From Ignavibacteriaceae bacterium (GTDB taxonomy: Bacteria; Bacteroidota; Ignavibacteria; Ignavibacteriales; Ignavibacteriaceae), in the NCBI GenBank assembly GCA_019638025.1, contig JAHBUO010000001.1:372001-436000 (forward strand): a DNA stretch of 64,000 nucleotides. Reading direction: 5' to 3'. Shown piece after piece: positions 54,081 to 63,335 of this stretch (the first letter of the stretch is position 1; each line of letters opens with the position of its first letter). Under the pieces are notes generated by a model. The model saw nothing but the letters and a program-made list of their open reading frames with translations. It was not told the origin of the DNA and ran no database searches. The position numbers were made by a program, and so were the translations under genes.

Positions 54081-54899
54081 ATGAAGTTTAAAAAATTATT
54101 AAAGCATAATAATAAAAGACAAATTTGGAGGCTGTTACTTAATAAGAGCAATCATTTGTTAATTGAAGAGCGTGATGCCGAAACAAAAGCTGTCTCTTAC
54201 TCACTTTATGATTTTGCTTCTAAAAAATATCTTCTCGATAATTACAAGTTCGAAGAAGAGTTTTGGATTGGTGTAGAAGCATTTACCGAAAAGGTAATGT
54301 TAATGCACAAGTATGTTAAACCGGATATGCCAACCCATAAGGGGATGAAAGCCTTTTCATTTATCGATAAAAGAGAATTGTGGGAAAATAATTCATTAAA
54401 CTTTTTATTTGTTAAAAATGAAGATGTTTACTGCTTCAGTCAAAGGTTTGAAGGAAAAGAATTTTTTATTATCGATTTATATTCCGGAGAAATTAAAGAG
54501 AATTTAGGAAGCGATTATCATCGCATAAACCGGATAAAGAATGAACTAGACTTATCCGAAAATAATTCGGGATACGTATTCCCTGAAACATTGCATCCCT
54601 TGAAAAATGAAGAGATTTTTAATGTGGTACAAGAAACCACAAAAAAAATAAATTTAACCGGTTCGTTCGAATATCTTGGATTTAACGGTTCTGTTTTTGT
54701 AAATTTCCACAAGATTAATAAAGACGGGACACTAGATAATATTTTCAGAGTAATTGAGTCGTCAAAGCAAAAGGTAATTTTTGAAGAAACACTGAATAAA
54801 AAAGTAAAAAATCTTTTTATTGATTCATTTTTTATTAAAGATAATTTGTTGTTTCTTCTTATGGAAAAATCGGGTGTTGCGGTTTATCGATTGGATTAA
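54081..54899 (+). CDS. DUF4905 family protein
   Basis: A 272-residue cytoplasmic protein matching the Bacteroidota-specific DUF4905 family (KQIWRLL-like RQIWRLLL, EERDAETKAVSYSLYD, KSDYHRINRIKN-like stretch). The fold looks mostly beta. No function is known. It lies 6 bases after tnaA and 21 before the AMMECR1 gene and is probably co-transcribed with both. Confidence 0.8.
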   Translation: MKFKKLLKHNNKRQIWRLLLNKSNHLLIEERDAETKAVSYSLYDFASKKYLLDNYKFEEEFWIGVEAFTEKVMLMHKYVKPDMPTHKGMKAFSFIDKRELWENNSLNFLFVKNEDVYCFSQRFEGKEFFIIDLYSGEIKENLGSDYHRINRIKNELDLSENNSGYVFPETLHPLKNEEIFNVVQETTKKINLTGSFEYLGFNGSVFVNFHKINKDGTLDNIFRVIESSKQKVIFEETLNKKVKNLFIDSFFIKDNLLFLLMEKSGVAVYRLD

Positions 54900-54920
54900 T
54901 AAGTAATAATAGGGGTTCAA

Positions 54921-55499
54921 ATGAGGTTAACACAAAGCGAAAAAGGGATTTTATTATTATCAGCAAGGGAATCAATTTATTCTCTCTTTGATGAACAGCG
55001 AAATCCTTCTATTAACTACAAAGTTTTCCCGAACCTTTCTCAAAACTATGGGGCATTTGTAACTCTTCTACAAGATCATCACTTGCGAGGTTGTATCGGT
55101 TATATTTATTCAGATCAGCCTTTGTTTGAAACAGTTTGCCATGCTGCTAAATTAGCAGCAACTGAAGACCCAAGATTTCCTCCGATTGAAGAGTATGAAC
55201 TAAAAAAAATAATGATTGAAATATCAGTTCTTTCTCTCCCTCAGAGTGTTAAAGATTATAATGAAATTCAAGTTGGAGTTCATGGAATTATATTAGAAGA
55301 ACCAGATGCTCATGGTGTTTTACTTCCGCAAGTTGCCGTTGAACAAAAATGGAATTTAGAAGATTTTCTTTCCGGAATTTGTGTTAAATCCGGCCTTGAA
55401 GCAAACACGTGGCGTTACAGATATTTGAATCTAAGTACTTTTACTGCACAAGTTTTTGCAGAAGAAAAGCATAGGAACGTTACAGGTGAAGCAAGTTAG
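54921..55499 (+). CDS. amrA: AmmeMemoRadiSam system protein A (AMMECR1 domain)
   Basis: An AMMECR1-type domain of 192 residues with the signature GAFVTLLQDHHLRGCIGYI (split by context), PRFPPIEEYEL and WNLEDFLSGICVKSGL. The family frequently occurs with a MEMO1 protein and a radical SAM enzyme; only the first two are present here. Its 3' end overlaps the next gene by 14 bases if the GTG start is used. Function is unknown in bacteria. Confidence 0.9.
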   Translation: MRLTQSEKGILLLSARESIYSLFDEQRNPSINYKVFPNLSQNYGAFVTLLQDHHLRGCIGYIYSDQPLFETVCHAAKLAATEDPRFPPIEEYELKKIMIEISVLSLPQSVKDYNEIQVGVHGIILEEPDAHGVLLPQVAVEQKWNLEDFLSGICVKSGLEANTWRYRYLNLSTFTAQVFAEEKHRNVTGEAS

Positions 55500-56301
55500 A
55501 AAACCGGCAGTCGCCGGATTATTCTATCCTTCCGATAAAACCGAACTTAAAGAGTTAATAGATTCTCTTTATATAAATACTAATGCTGAGAAAAAATCCT
55601 TCGTTAAAGGATTGGTTGCTCCCCATGCGGGTTATATCTATTCCGGTTTAACAGCCGCCAATTCATTTCATCAGATAAAAGAAAAAAGCTATAAAAGAGT
55701 TTACATAATTTCACCGAGTCACAGAGAGTATTTTCCCGGAGTATCAATTTATAATGGTGATGCTTACGACACTCCATTTAGTGAACTTCAAGTTGATGTA
55801 GAAATGCGTAGCGAGCTCACCTCAAGCGGTCGGTTTATTTTTAGCGGAATAGAAGGTCATCGTGCCGAACATGGGATTGAAGTTGAGCTCCCATTTTTAA
55901 TTGATGCTATCGGTCATGTTAAAATTATTCCGATTGTCATGGGAGACCAGCGTAAAGAAATTGTTGATGAACTTGCAAATCGTCTCTCTTTTTTATTAGA
56001 TGATGAAAGTCTTGTTATAGCAAGTTCGGATTTATCTCATTTCTATTCGAAGAAAAAAGCATATCAGCTTGATTCAATTGTTGCGGAAAGAATTTCATCG
56101 TTTCAATATGATGAACTTCAATCAGACCTTGATGATAGAATATGCGAGGCGTGCGGTGGTGGACCCATAGTTGCTATGATGAAAGCGTGTGGAATCAATG
56201 GTTACCAAAAATCAGAAGTTTTACATCGGTCGGATTCGGGAGATGTTTCGGGGGATAATAACGAAGTTGTCGGTTATTTGTCCGCAGTGATTTATCAATG
56301 A
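55486..56301 (+). CDS. amrB: AmmeMemoRadiSam system protein B (MEMO1 family)
   Basis: Start placed at the GTG at 55486, giving VKQVRKPAVAGLFYPSD, the usual family beginning; an ATG at 55456 would extend the overlap with amrA to 44 bases. MEMO-family blocks: GLVAPHAGYIYSG, YIISPSHREYFPG, EHGIEVELPFL, IVMGDQR, VIASSDLSHFY and the C-terminal CEACGGGPIVAMMKA. The His/Asp/Cys residues resemble the metal site of catechol-dioxygenase-like MEMO folds. It ends with a 4-base overlap with the DUF2520 gene. Confidence 0.9.
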   Translation: MKQVRKPAVAGLFYPSDKTELKELIDSLYINTNAEKKSFVKGLVAPHAGYIYSGLTAANSFHQIKEKSYKRVYIISPSHREYFPGVSIYNGDAYDTPFSELQVDVEMRSELTSSGRFIFSGIEGHRAEHGIEVELPFLIDAIGHVKIIPIVMGDQRKEIVDELANRLSFLLDDESLVIASSDLSHFYSKKKAYQLDSIVAERISSFQYDELQSDLDDRICEACGGGPIVAMMKACGINGYQKSEVLHRSDSGDVSGDNNEVVGYLSAVIYQ

Positions 56302-57185
56302 AAAATCAAATTGCAATTGTCGGAACCGGGAAAATTGCCCATTCTTTTTCTGCTGCTTTAAAAACAGCAGGATATTCGGTTAGTCTTGTTATAGGTAAAT
56401 CTTTAATTCACGCAAAAAAGTTTGCAAAGAAGTTTAGCGCTGAATTATATTCGGTTGAACTAACAAGTTTGGAAGACTTTAAAGGACTAATTTTTCTTGC
56501 TGTACCGGATAGCGCAATTAAGGAAATCGATAAACAGTTAACAAAATTAAATCTTAAATGGAAGCATATATCTGTAGTTCATTTTTCGGGAAGCTTAACA
56601 GTTGATGAGCTGAAGAATATTGGAGCAAAAGGGGGGAAAACCGGCTCATTGCATATCATGCAATCTTTTCCTACCACTAAAATTGTAGATATAAAAAACT
56701 CTTTTTCCGCAATTGAGACAAGAAATTTATTTCTAAAGCGAAAACTGTTTTCTTTAGCAAAAGAACTTAAATTAATCCCTTTTGAAATTAAGACTGAGCA
56801 AAAATCATTATATCACTTAACCGGAATTTTCGTCTCAAATTTTATGGTAGCAAATCTATATCTTGCTAAAAAGTTGTTTGAGAAAACGTCTATTCGCGAT
56901 GTTGATTTTATTGATTTAATAAGACCAATATTAATTACTACTCAGAAAAATATACTCAGCAACGGAATTGAAAACTCAATTTCAGGACCAATAGAGCGAG
57001 GGGATTTTAGAACGATTAAGAGTCATATAAATAAGCTTAAAAAAGAAAAAGCATTTAACGAATTAAATGCTTTTCTGATAATGTCTAAATCCATTTTAGA
57101 TATGATAAGAGCTTCGGCCGGCGGTTTAACCGAAGGACAATTACTAATCGAAAAAGAATTACTCTTTAGTATAAAAAGGGGCTAA
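56298..57185 (+). CDS. Rossmann-fold DUF2520 protein (oxidoreductase-like)
   Basis: An N-terminal NAD(P)-binding Rossmann fold (QIAIVGTGKIAHSF at about 3-16) and a DUF2520 helical domain at about 130-280 (FSAIET, LYHLTGIFVSNFMVANLYLA, GPIERGDFRTIKSH). The combination is related to 6-phosphogluconate dehydrogenase-like reductases such as KPR. The substrate is unknown. It overlaps amrB by 4 bases (ATGA). Its end overlaps a convergent lipoprotein gene by 27 bases. Confidence 0.85.
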   Translation: MKNQIAIVGTGKIAHSFSAALKTAGYSVSLVIGKSLIHAKKFAKKFSAELYSVELTSLEDFKGLIFLAVPDSAIKEIDKQLTKLNLKWKHISVVHFSGSLTVDELKNIGAKGGKTGSLHIMQSFPTTKIVDIKNSFSAIETRNLFLKRKLFSLAKELKLIPFEIKTEQKSLYHLTGIFVSNFMVANLYLAKKLFEKTSIRDVDFIDLIRPILITTQKNILSNGIENSISGPIERGDFRTIKSHINKLKKEKAFNELNAFLIMSKSILDMIRASAGGLTEGQLLIEKELLFSIKRG

Positions 57186-57698
57186 CTCTCTCAACCCGGC
57201 TTTTGGGGCATCCGAAAGCATTTCAAACTTTAGTTCTTTAATACTCTTATCCCACATAATTCTTTTATGATCTTTCGATGGTACAACCACGCCATTAGTT
57301 GAAATTACGCTATCGGTTGGTGGGATTGTTAAAAAATAAAAACCATCTTGATATTGCATTCCTTCAACTTCGGAAATTTTATCATAGCTGAAAACTATTT
57401 TCCCGAAGAGTTTATTGTTGTCAACATAAAGTTCACGTGATTTTATTTTCTTTCCTTCTTTTTTCATTTCAGAAATAAATTCATCACTGGAGAGCATATA
57501 CTCAAACAGTGCGTTTTTATCTTCCTCAAACTCTTTGTTTCCGATTGCATCGGATTTTATATCCTCAAAGTATAGAGTTGCAGTCCCCCCTTTAGCACCG
57601 TTGGGTTGAACTGTATAACTCACTTTGTGAAATACTAAACAGCCATTAAGCAATACTGATATAGTTAAAAACGAAATAGCAACTAAAAACTTCTTCAT
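57159..57698 (-). CDS. Hypothetical lipoprotein
   Basis: A lipobox LNGC places the lipidated cysteine at residue 20 of 179. No family I recognise; the mature part alternates beta-like and charged segments. It is the last gene of the lysA-LD-carboxypeptidase-lipoprotein operon, 12 bases after the peptidase, so a peptidoglycan-related envelope role is possible from position alone. Confidence 0.65.
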   Translation of the reverse strand: MKKFLVAISFLTISVLLNGCLVFHKVSYTVQPNGAKGGTATLYFEDIKSDAIGNKEFEEDKNALFEYMLSSDEFISEMKKEGKKIKSRELYVDNNKLFGKIVFSYDKISEVEGMQYQDGFYFLTIPPTDSVISTNGVVVPSKDHKRIMWDKSIKELKFEMLSDAPKAGLRELAPFYTKE

Positions 57699-57710
57699 AA
57701 CTTCCTTTAT

Positions 57711-58754
57711 TTAATTTACGGCAGTTTCTAAAAATTTAAGTGATAAATCATCCACATTTAACTCAGCTTTAATTCCGACAGGCAGAGTCATTTTATTTGT
57801 TATATGTCCGAATGACATTCCATACACAGTAGGTATGTTTAATGGAAATAATCTATCCATTAAAACTTCTTTTAACGAAAATGAGTTTGAAATCCCTGAT
57901 TGAGAAGGTTTACTTTCACATCGTGAGAAAACACCAAGCGCTACACCACTTGCGTTTTTGAACTTTCCGGCTTGAATCATCTGAGTTAACATTCTATCAA
58001 TTCTGTATGGTTCTTCACCGATCTCTTCTAGGAATATAATTGCCCCATCTGTACTAATATCATACTCAGTGCCTATTAATGAAGCTACTATAGAAAGATT
58101 TCCGCCTACAAGTTTCCCGATGGCTTTACCGCTTCGTATTGTATATGGATTATATTCAAGTTTTGATAAATCTTCATCGGCAGCATTATAGAATTGACTT
58201 TCAGTAGAAGGATTCAGAAGAGCAGAAGAAAAATTGTTAACACTATACTCGTTAAATGTTGATATTCCAACCGGTCCATGAAATGCAACTAATCCGGCTT
58301 TTTGATAGAGAGCATAAATAAGTGATGTTATATCGCTATAACCAATTAACACCTTCGGATTTTTAGAAATCAAACTGTAATCAAGTTTATCAAGCATCCT
58401 GACACATCCATAACCACCGCGTGCGCAAACAATTCCGCTAATTGATGAATCGGCAAACATAGCGTTGACATCTTCTGCTCGTTCAGTATCTGTTCCGGCG
58501 AGATAACCATGCTTGTTTAGCAGATACTTTCCGGCTTTAACTTTAAAACCAAGATTTTCCAAATTAGTAATAGATTCATTCATTTCCTTTTCACTGATGA
58601 ATCCGGCAGGTGCAATTAACCCTAAAGTATCTCCCTTGCGTAATCTGTTTCCTTTTATTGTTTTAGGCTGAATGGAAGCATTCCCAATATTGATAGGCAT
58701 TGCAATTGCCATTCCCGCCATTGCTGTTGCGGAAAGAAAATCTTTACGTTTCAT
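57711..58754 (-). CDS. ldcA: LD-carboxypeptidase, S66 family
   Basis: S66 peptidases remove the terminal D-Ala from murein tetrapeptide during recycling. Ser in GYSDITS is the nucleophile; the EEIGEEPYRIDRM block holds the Glu and GMSFGHITNK the His of the Ser-Glu-His triad. An N-terminal hydrophobic stretch (about 8-28) suggests export to the periplasm, which would differ from the cytoplasmic E. coli enzyme. It lies 20 bases after lysA. Confidence 0.88.
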   Translation of the reverse strand: MKRKDFLSATAMAGMAIAMPINIGNASIQPKTIKGNRLRKGDTLGLIAPAGFISEKEMNESITNLENLGFKVKAGKYLLNKHGYLAGTDTERAEDVNAMFADSSISGIVCARGGYGCVRMLDKLDYSLISKNPKVLIGYSDITSLIYALYQKAGLVAFHGPVGISTFNEYSVNNFSSALLNPSTESQFYNAADEDLSKLEYNPYTIRSGKAIGKLVGGNLSIVASLIGTEYDISTDGAIIFLEEIGEEPYRIDRMLTQMIQAGKFKNASGVALGVFSRCESKPSQSGISNSFSLKEVLMDRLFPLNIPTVYGMSFGHITNKMTLPVGIKAELNVDDLSLKFLETAVN

Positions 58755-58774
58755 TTTTTGCTTACTATAATTGA

Positions 58775-60028
58775 TTAAATAGATTCATCATAAAGTAAAT
58801 ACTCGAAAGTTTCGCGGCTTCTTATAACTTTATAAGAAGAGCCATCAACTAAAACTTCGGGCGAACGACGACGTGCATTATAATTAGATGCCATAACCAT
58901 TCCATACGCACCGGCAGACATTACAGCATAATAATCATTTTGTTTACCTTCTTGTAGCTCCCGATTTTTAGCAAGGAAATCTCCACTCTCACAAACAGGA
59001 CCTACAACATCATAGCTTTTTATTTCTCTTTTCGGATAAATATCAACCGGAACAATATGATGATAACTACCGTAAATGCTTGGTCTGAGTAAGTCAGTCA
59101 TAGCTCCGTCAACAACTAAAAAATTCTTATAACTATTTCGTTTTGTATAAAGGACTTGAACAATTAATGCGCCGGCATTAGCTGTTAAAAATCTTCCAGG
59201 TTCAAAAAGAATATCACAACCACAAGTTGAGAGCCTTGGAATTATCGCATCAGCGAAATCTTTTATGGTAAAAGGCGACTCATCTTTATATTTAACACCG
59301 ATACCGCCGCCAATATCAAAATGCTCGATGTGAACATCAAAAGAACTGACAATACGATGAACTTCCTTTAGTCTTTCGATAGCCTCAATAAAGGGATCGA
59401 TAGTAACAATTTGCGAACCGATATGCATATCGATACCGGTAAACTTTACATTGCTTAATTCTTTCTCACGTGCATAAACAGATAGTGCATCATCAACGCT
59501 CTTGCCGAATTTATTTTCAGCTAATCCGGTTGAGATGTATGGATGCGTTTGGGCATCGACATCAGGATTTACACGAAGTGCAACTCTTGCAATTTTATGA
59601 TTTTGTCTTGCAATATCATTTATCAAATAAACTTCTTCTTCAGATTCAGCTTTAATCATAAGAACATCGTGTTCTAAGCCAAGTTTGATTTCACGCGGGG
59701 TTTTACCGACTCCGGTAAGTATTATTTTATCCGGTGAAGCACCTGCTTTAAGTGCTCTAATTAATTCCCCTTCCGAATTAACATCTACGCCGCTTCCTAA
59801 ATCTAAAAATGTTTTAATCACATTTAAGTTGAAGTTCGATTTTGCCGCATAAAATATTGTATGATTAATCGAGTTAAATGCTTGTGTAAACTCAGTGTAT
59901 CGTTCCGTAAAATATCGTTTACTGTATATATAAGCCGGTGTTCCGACTTCACGGATTATTTCGTGAACGGGAACATCTTCGCAGTAAAGTCGATCGTTTC
60001 GATATGTGAAATTAGTACTCTCTAACAT
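58775..60028 (-). CDS. lysA: Diaminopimelate decarboxylase LysA
   Basis: PLP enzyme converting meso-diaminopimelate to lysine. Lys63 in FYAAKSNFN is the PLP lysine; HIGSQIV, DIGGGIGVKY and EPGRFLTA are conserved, and the C-terminal PVCESGDFLAKNREL carries the catalytic Cys. 417 residues is normal. It is the first gene of an operon with the LD-carboxypeptidase gene, connecting diaminopimelate use with murein peptides. Confidence 0.95.
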   Translation of the reverse strand: MLESTNFTYRNDRLYCEDVPVHEIIREVGTPAYIYSKRYFTERYTEFTQAFNSINHTIFYAAKSNFNLNVIKTFLDLGSGVDVNSEGELIRALKAGASPDKIILTGVGKTPREIKLGLEHDVLMIKAESEEEVYLINDIARQNHKIARVALRVNPDVDAQTHPYISTGLAENKFGKSVDDALSVYAREKELSNVKFTGIDMHIGSQIVTIDPFIEAIERLKEVHRIVSSFDVHIEHFDIGGGIGVKYKDESPFTIKDFADAIIPRLSTCGCDILFEPGRFLTANAGALIVQVLYTKRNSYKNFLVVDGAMTDLLRPSIYGSYHHIVPVDIYPKREIKSYDVVGPVCESGDFLAKNRELQEGKQNDYYAVMSAGAYGMVMASNYNARRRSPEVLVDGSSYKVIRSRETFEYLLYDESI

Positions 60029-60203
60029 TTATATAAACTATCCTAATTGCTCTTAAATTAATTGTTAAATTAAGGATAAATGAATTTTAATGAAACATTC
60101 CTATACATGTAATTTTATTTTCTTATTTATTCGATTATCAAGATTTGTTAATTTCTTTTTGAAACAGTAAAATAGGATATCACTTAATTAGTACTGTGCA
60201 ATT

Positions 60204-60695
60204 ATGGAAGAACTGAATTTTAGACCATATAAATCGAAAGAAGAGTTTCGTAAAAATTATAAACTTCATGACCTTGCCGAAGAGCGTGGCAAAAACTTAT
60301 TGACCCAATGGGGAGTTACATTTAAAAGTTTTGGAGAGGATAGACGCTATCAGTCTGTTTGGGAAAAGGGTGATGATAAACCCGACTGCATAATTTCTTA
60401 TAAAGGAAAAGAAGCTTTGCTCGACTGGAAAGGAAAGCGTTCATCACAATGGATTGTAAATAAAAGAGCGGCAGAATCTTATATTAAGTGGAGTAAAAAA
60501 CTAAACATCCCACTTATTCTTGCATTCTTCATATTTAATGATGACCTTACATTTATTGCCTCACGTTGCATTCGTATAACCGAAAATACTTTTGCAAAGG
60601 AAATAATTAAAGCTTGGGATAAAAATGAAGTAGTTCAAATTATAGAAGAACCTATTCAATTCACTAAACCGAATTTGCTTAAACTACTATTTTAA
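60204..60695 (+). CDS. Putative PD-(D/E)XK nuclease-like small protein
   Basis: 163 residues, basic, no signal peptide and no family I recognise. A nuclease-type active site is suggested by Pro60-Asp61 and, 13 residues on, Asp74-Trp75-Lys76 in DWKGK, with Glu26/Glu27 in an upstream helix. The spacing and the strand pattern (CIISYKG, ALLDWKG, PLILAFFIF) fit the PD-(D/E)XK fold seen in resolvases and restriction-like enzymes. It is a stand-alone gene in a 175-base divergent gap from lysA, and its 3' end overlaps the convergent hydrolase gene by 4 bases. Confidence 0.55.
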   Translation: MEELNFRPYKSKEEFRKNYKLHDLAEERGKNLLTQWGVTFKSFGEDRRYQSVWEKGDDKPDCIISYKGKEALLDWKGKRSSQWIVNKRAAESYIKWSKKLNIPLILAFFIFNDDLTFIASRCIRITENTFAKEIIKAWDKNEVVQIIEEPIQFTKPNLLKLLF

Positions 60696-61585
60696 TTTTT
60701 TCTCAAATGTCCGGAAGATAAGTATTTATAAAATTGTTCTCGTTTATAAATTACATCGCTATGACCTAAATCTGAATGAATAAATATTATCTTGTTTTCA
60801 AGCAAGTCGCTGTTGGTTATATCCATCTCTTCAGAAAGAAAGTAATCCACATTTTCCGATTTAAGCATCTCCATCATTTTTTCTGTTTCATCTTTAGTCC
60901 CTCCGTTGTCGCAGTAGATATTAATAAAACGGTTGTCGTTATTGGCTTTAATCCACTTTATGTATTTATCTGTTTGCGAATATAGTGCGTCAAAAAGATA
61001 AACCTCTTTGATGTTTGAAGTTAATCCACCAAATTCAATCATGTGTGCCATTACACGAAACGCACCACTGTGACCTGCAAGAAGAATTTTTCCTATGTTG
61101 CTATAACTGATATGACCGTCATATTTTAATTTTGAAATAATCTCATTTAATTGAAGATTAAAGAAATTTTCTTTTTCAAGATTTCCTCCGTATGAGTCGG
61201 GGGCTTCATAAGCAGTCTCCGCAGCGATTAGTATAGCATTAACACCACTTTTTTCAAACTGTGTTATTATATCATAAGTAACAACGGCTTTCTTAATATT
61301 GTTCATCCAACCGTGAAAATAATAGACGAAGTTAATTGAATCAGTTTCATGAAAATGTTTCGGAATAAATACTAGTGCGGTTCTATCGTTGTAATGTTTA
61401 TCTTTTGGATAATGGGTTCCTTTATAGATGTGTCCGGTATCTCTTAAGGCTTCGGGAAAAGCTGAATGTTCAAGTTGATAAAAAAGTACATTGCCGAGAG
61501 AAGAATATTTTTCAGATAAATCTTGTGCGCACGAATTAGTTATCAAGATTAAAGTTATAAGTGAAAATAAATTTAATGACTTCAT
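60692..61585 (-). CDS. Lipoprotein with alpha/beta-hydrolase fold
   Basis: A lipobox ITNSC places the lipidated cysteine at residue 19. FVYYFHGWMN and LLAGHSGAFRV (nucleophile Ser173) support an alpha/beta-hydrolase fold. A catalytic His candidate is in SDLGHSDV near the end. The substrate is unknown. The protein is predicted to sit in the outer or inner membrane facing the periplasm. It is convergent with the nuclease-like gene and divergent from the Ig-domain lipoprotein. Confidence 0.7.
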   Translation of the reverse strand: MKSLNLFSLITLILITNSCAQDLSEKYSSLGNVLFYQLEHSAFPEALRDTGHIYKGTHYPKDKHYNDRTALVFIPKHFHETDSINFVYYFHGWMNNIKKAVVTYDIITQFEKSGVNAILIAAETAYEAPDSYGGNLEKENFFNLQLNEIISKLKYDGHISYSNIGKILLAGHSGAFRVMAHMIEFGGLTSNIKEVYLFDALYSQTDKYIKWIKANNDNRFINIYCDNGGTKDETEKMMEMLKSENVDYFLSEEMDITNSDLLENKIIFIHSDLGHSDVIYKREQFYKYLSSGHLRKN

Positions 61586-61768
61586 ATTCCTCTCTTTTTT
61601 ATTAAGTGCAAATATAACATCTTTTAGACAACCGCAAGAACAATCAATATTAATGCCACTTTGAGAGGAATATTATTTCCCAAATCCTTGACATTAATCT
61701 TCAATATTAACAGGTTTAAAGCGTTAATTAATTTCAATTAGTATTCAATAACATTTCTCGGGGGTTTT

Positions 61769-63139
61769 ATGAAAAGCAAGAATTTACTTATCGTTTATTC
61801 TATTGCTCTCGTTTTATTTCTCACACTAACAAGTGCATCTTGCGATGAACTTCTTGAACCACAAAATTCAGCTCCAACAATATCAAATGTAGGTGCAACA
61901 CCTTCAACACTCGGACAAGGTGAAGTTGCTATTTTGATGTGTGTTGCAACTGATAAAGAAGGCGATAATTTGACAATAACTTGGACAGCAGATGCAGGTA
62001 CTTTCCCTGATGGCTCAACTGGCACAACTGTTCAATGGAAGGCACCAAACCAGAATGGTAGTTTTACAATCACAGCAACAGTTAGCGATGGAAAAACTAC
62101 AACCAAAGGAACTGTGGTTGTTACTGTGCAAACTACAAACAATCCACCAACTACACCTTCTAATCCATTCCCTGCAAATAATGCTACAGGAGTTGCAACA
62201 AGTGTTACTTTAACTTGGACAAGCACTGATCCTGATGGCGATGCTTTAACTTATGATGTCTATTTTGGAACAAACTCTAATCCTTCGCTCGAAGTCACCA
62301 ATAGGACCTCAGCTAGTTATAGCCCTCCGGGAATCTCAACCGGTTCAACTTATTATTGGAAAGTTGTAGCAAAAGATGGTAAAGGTGGAACGGCAACAAG
62401 CGATATTTGGAGATTTACGGCAACATCCGGTGTAAGTAATGCATCTATTACCGGTATAGTTTCTAATGCAACTAATAATGACCCTATTTCAGGTGTTACA
62501 GTTAAATTACAGCAAAGTGGAAGTACAGTAAGCACACAAACTACCGGAACAACCGGTGCATATACATTCTCAGCGTTGGCTGCCGGAACTTACACACTCG
62601 AAATATCGAAAACCGGTTTTATTACCGACACAAGAACTGTTTCGTTATCACAGGGACAAGCAATGACACAGAACTTCAGCATGGCTCCGGCTAGCGGAAA
62701 TGTTCAGTATCGAATTGTATTAACCTGGGGTCAAACGCCAGGCGATCTTGATGCTCATTTGTATAAAGGTATTTATCACATCTATTATGGCAATGAAGGA
62801 ACCGAAACATCTGCTCCATTTACAATTCTTGATGTTGATGATACAGACGGCTACGGTCCTGAAACAATTACAATCTATAGTCTTGCAGGAGATAGCTGTA
62901 AGTTCTATGTTCATAATTATTCAGGTTCACCAGCTATTACTCAATCAAGTGCGAGTGTTAAATTGTATTCCGGTTCAACACTGTTAAGAACTTATAATGT
63001 TCCAACAACAGGTACCGGCTACTGGTGGCATGTATTTGATATTTCTCCTGCCGGCCAAGTTACCGACAGAAATTATATTTCGCCGACTTCACCTGAAAAC
63101 AATAATTCTCCATTAAAGAGAAAAGAATACGTAAGGTAA
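61769..63139 (+). CDS. Lipoprotein with Ig-like, FN3, carboxypeptidase-regulatory and YfaP-like domains
   Basis: A lipobox-like SASC places the lipid cysteine at residue 25. Domain order: an Ig-like module at about 32-120 (APTISNVGATPSTLGQGE), an FN3 module at about 122-220 (ATSVTLTWTSTDPDGDALTYDVY), a carboxypeptidase-regulatory-like module at about 224-310 (SITGIVSNATNNDPISGVTV), then a terminal domain with LTWGQTPGDLDAHL and DVDDTDGYGPETITI resembling YfaP/DUF2135. It has no T9SS domain; it is a lipid-anchored surface protein. A strong terminator follows. Confidence 0.8.
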   Translation: MKSKNLLIVYSIALVLFLTLTSASCDELLEPQNSAPTISNVGATPSTLGQGEVAILMCVATDKEGDNLTITWTADAGTFPDGSTGTTVQWKAPNQNGSFTITATVSDGKTTTKGTVVVTVQTTNNPPTTPSNPFPANNATGVATSVTLTWTSTDPDGDALTYDVYFGTNSNPSLEVTNRTSASYSPPGISTGSTYYWKVVAKDGKGGTATSDIWRFTATSGVSNASITGIVSNATNNDPISGVTVKLQQSGSTVSTQTTGTTGAYTFSALAAGTYTLEISKTGFITDTRTVSLSQGQAMTQNFSMAPASGNVQYRIVLTWGQTPGDLDAHLYKGIYHIYYGNEGTETSAPFTILDVDDTDGYGPETITIYSLAGDSCKFYVHNYSGSPAITQSSASVKLYSGSTLLRTYNVPTTGTGYWWHVFDISPAGQVTDRNYISPTSPENNNSPLKRKEYVR

Positions 63140-63160
63140 AGTCAACAAGTTGCCCTTAAT

Positions 63161-63191
63161 AAAAAGCTGTCTCTTTTAGGGACAGCTTTTT
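63161..63191 (+). terminator. Rho-independent terminator of the Ig-domain lipoprotein gene
   Basis: AAAAAGCTGTCTC / GGGACAGCTTTTT with a 5-base loop, followed by further T residues, 22 bases after the stop at 63139. Confidence 0.9.
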
Positions 63192-63335
63192 TATTTCGAA
63201 AAGTTTAGAATTTGTGCCTTTTGTTAGTCAACCTCAGCCTTGGTTAAAGCTAGGTTGCCTACAAAACAGCGAATTTTATTCCTCAATACCTAAAACTCGA
63301 TTTATCGAAAAAGTGCGAATTTGAGCTGTTTTAGT

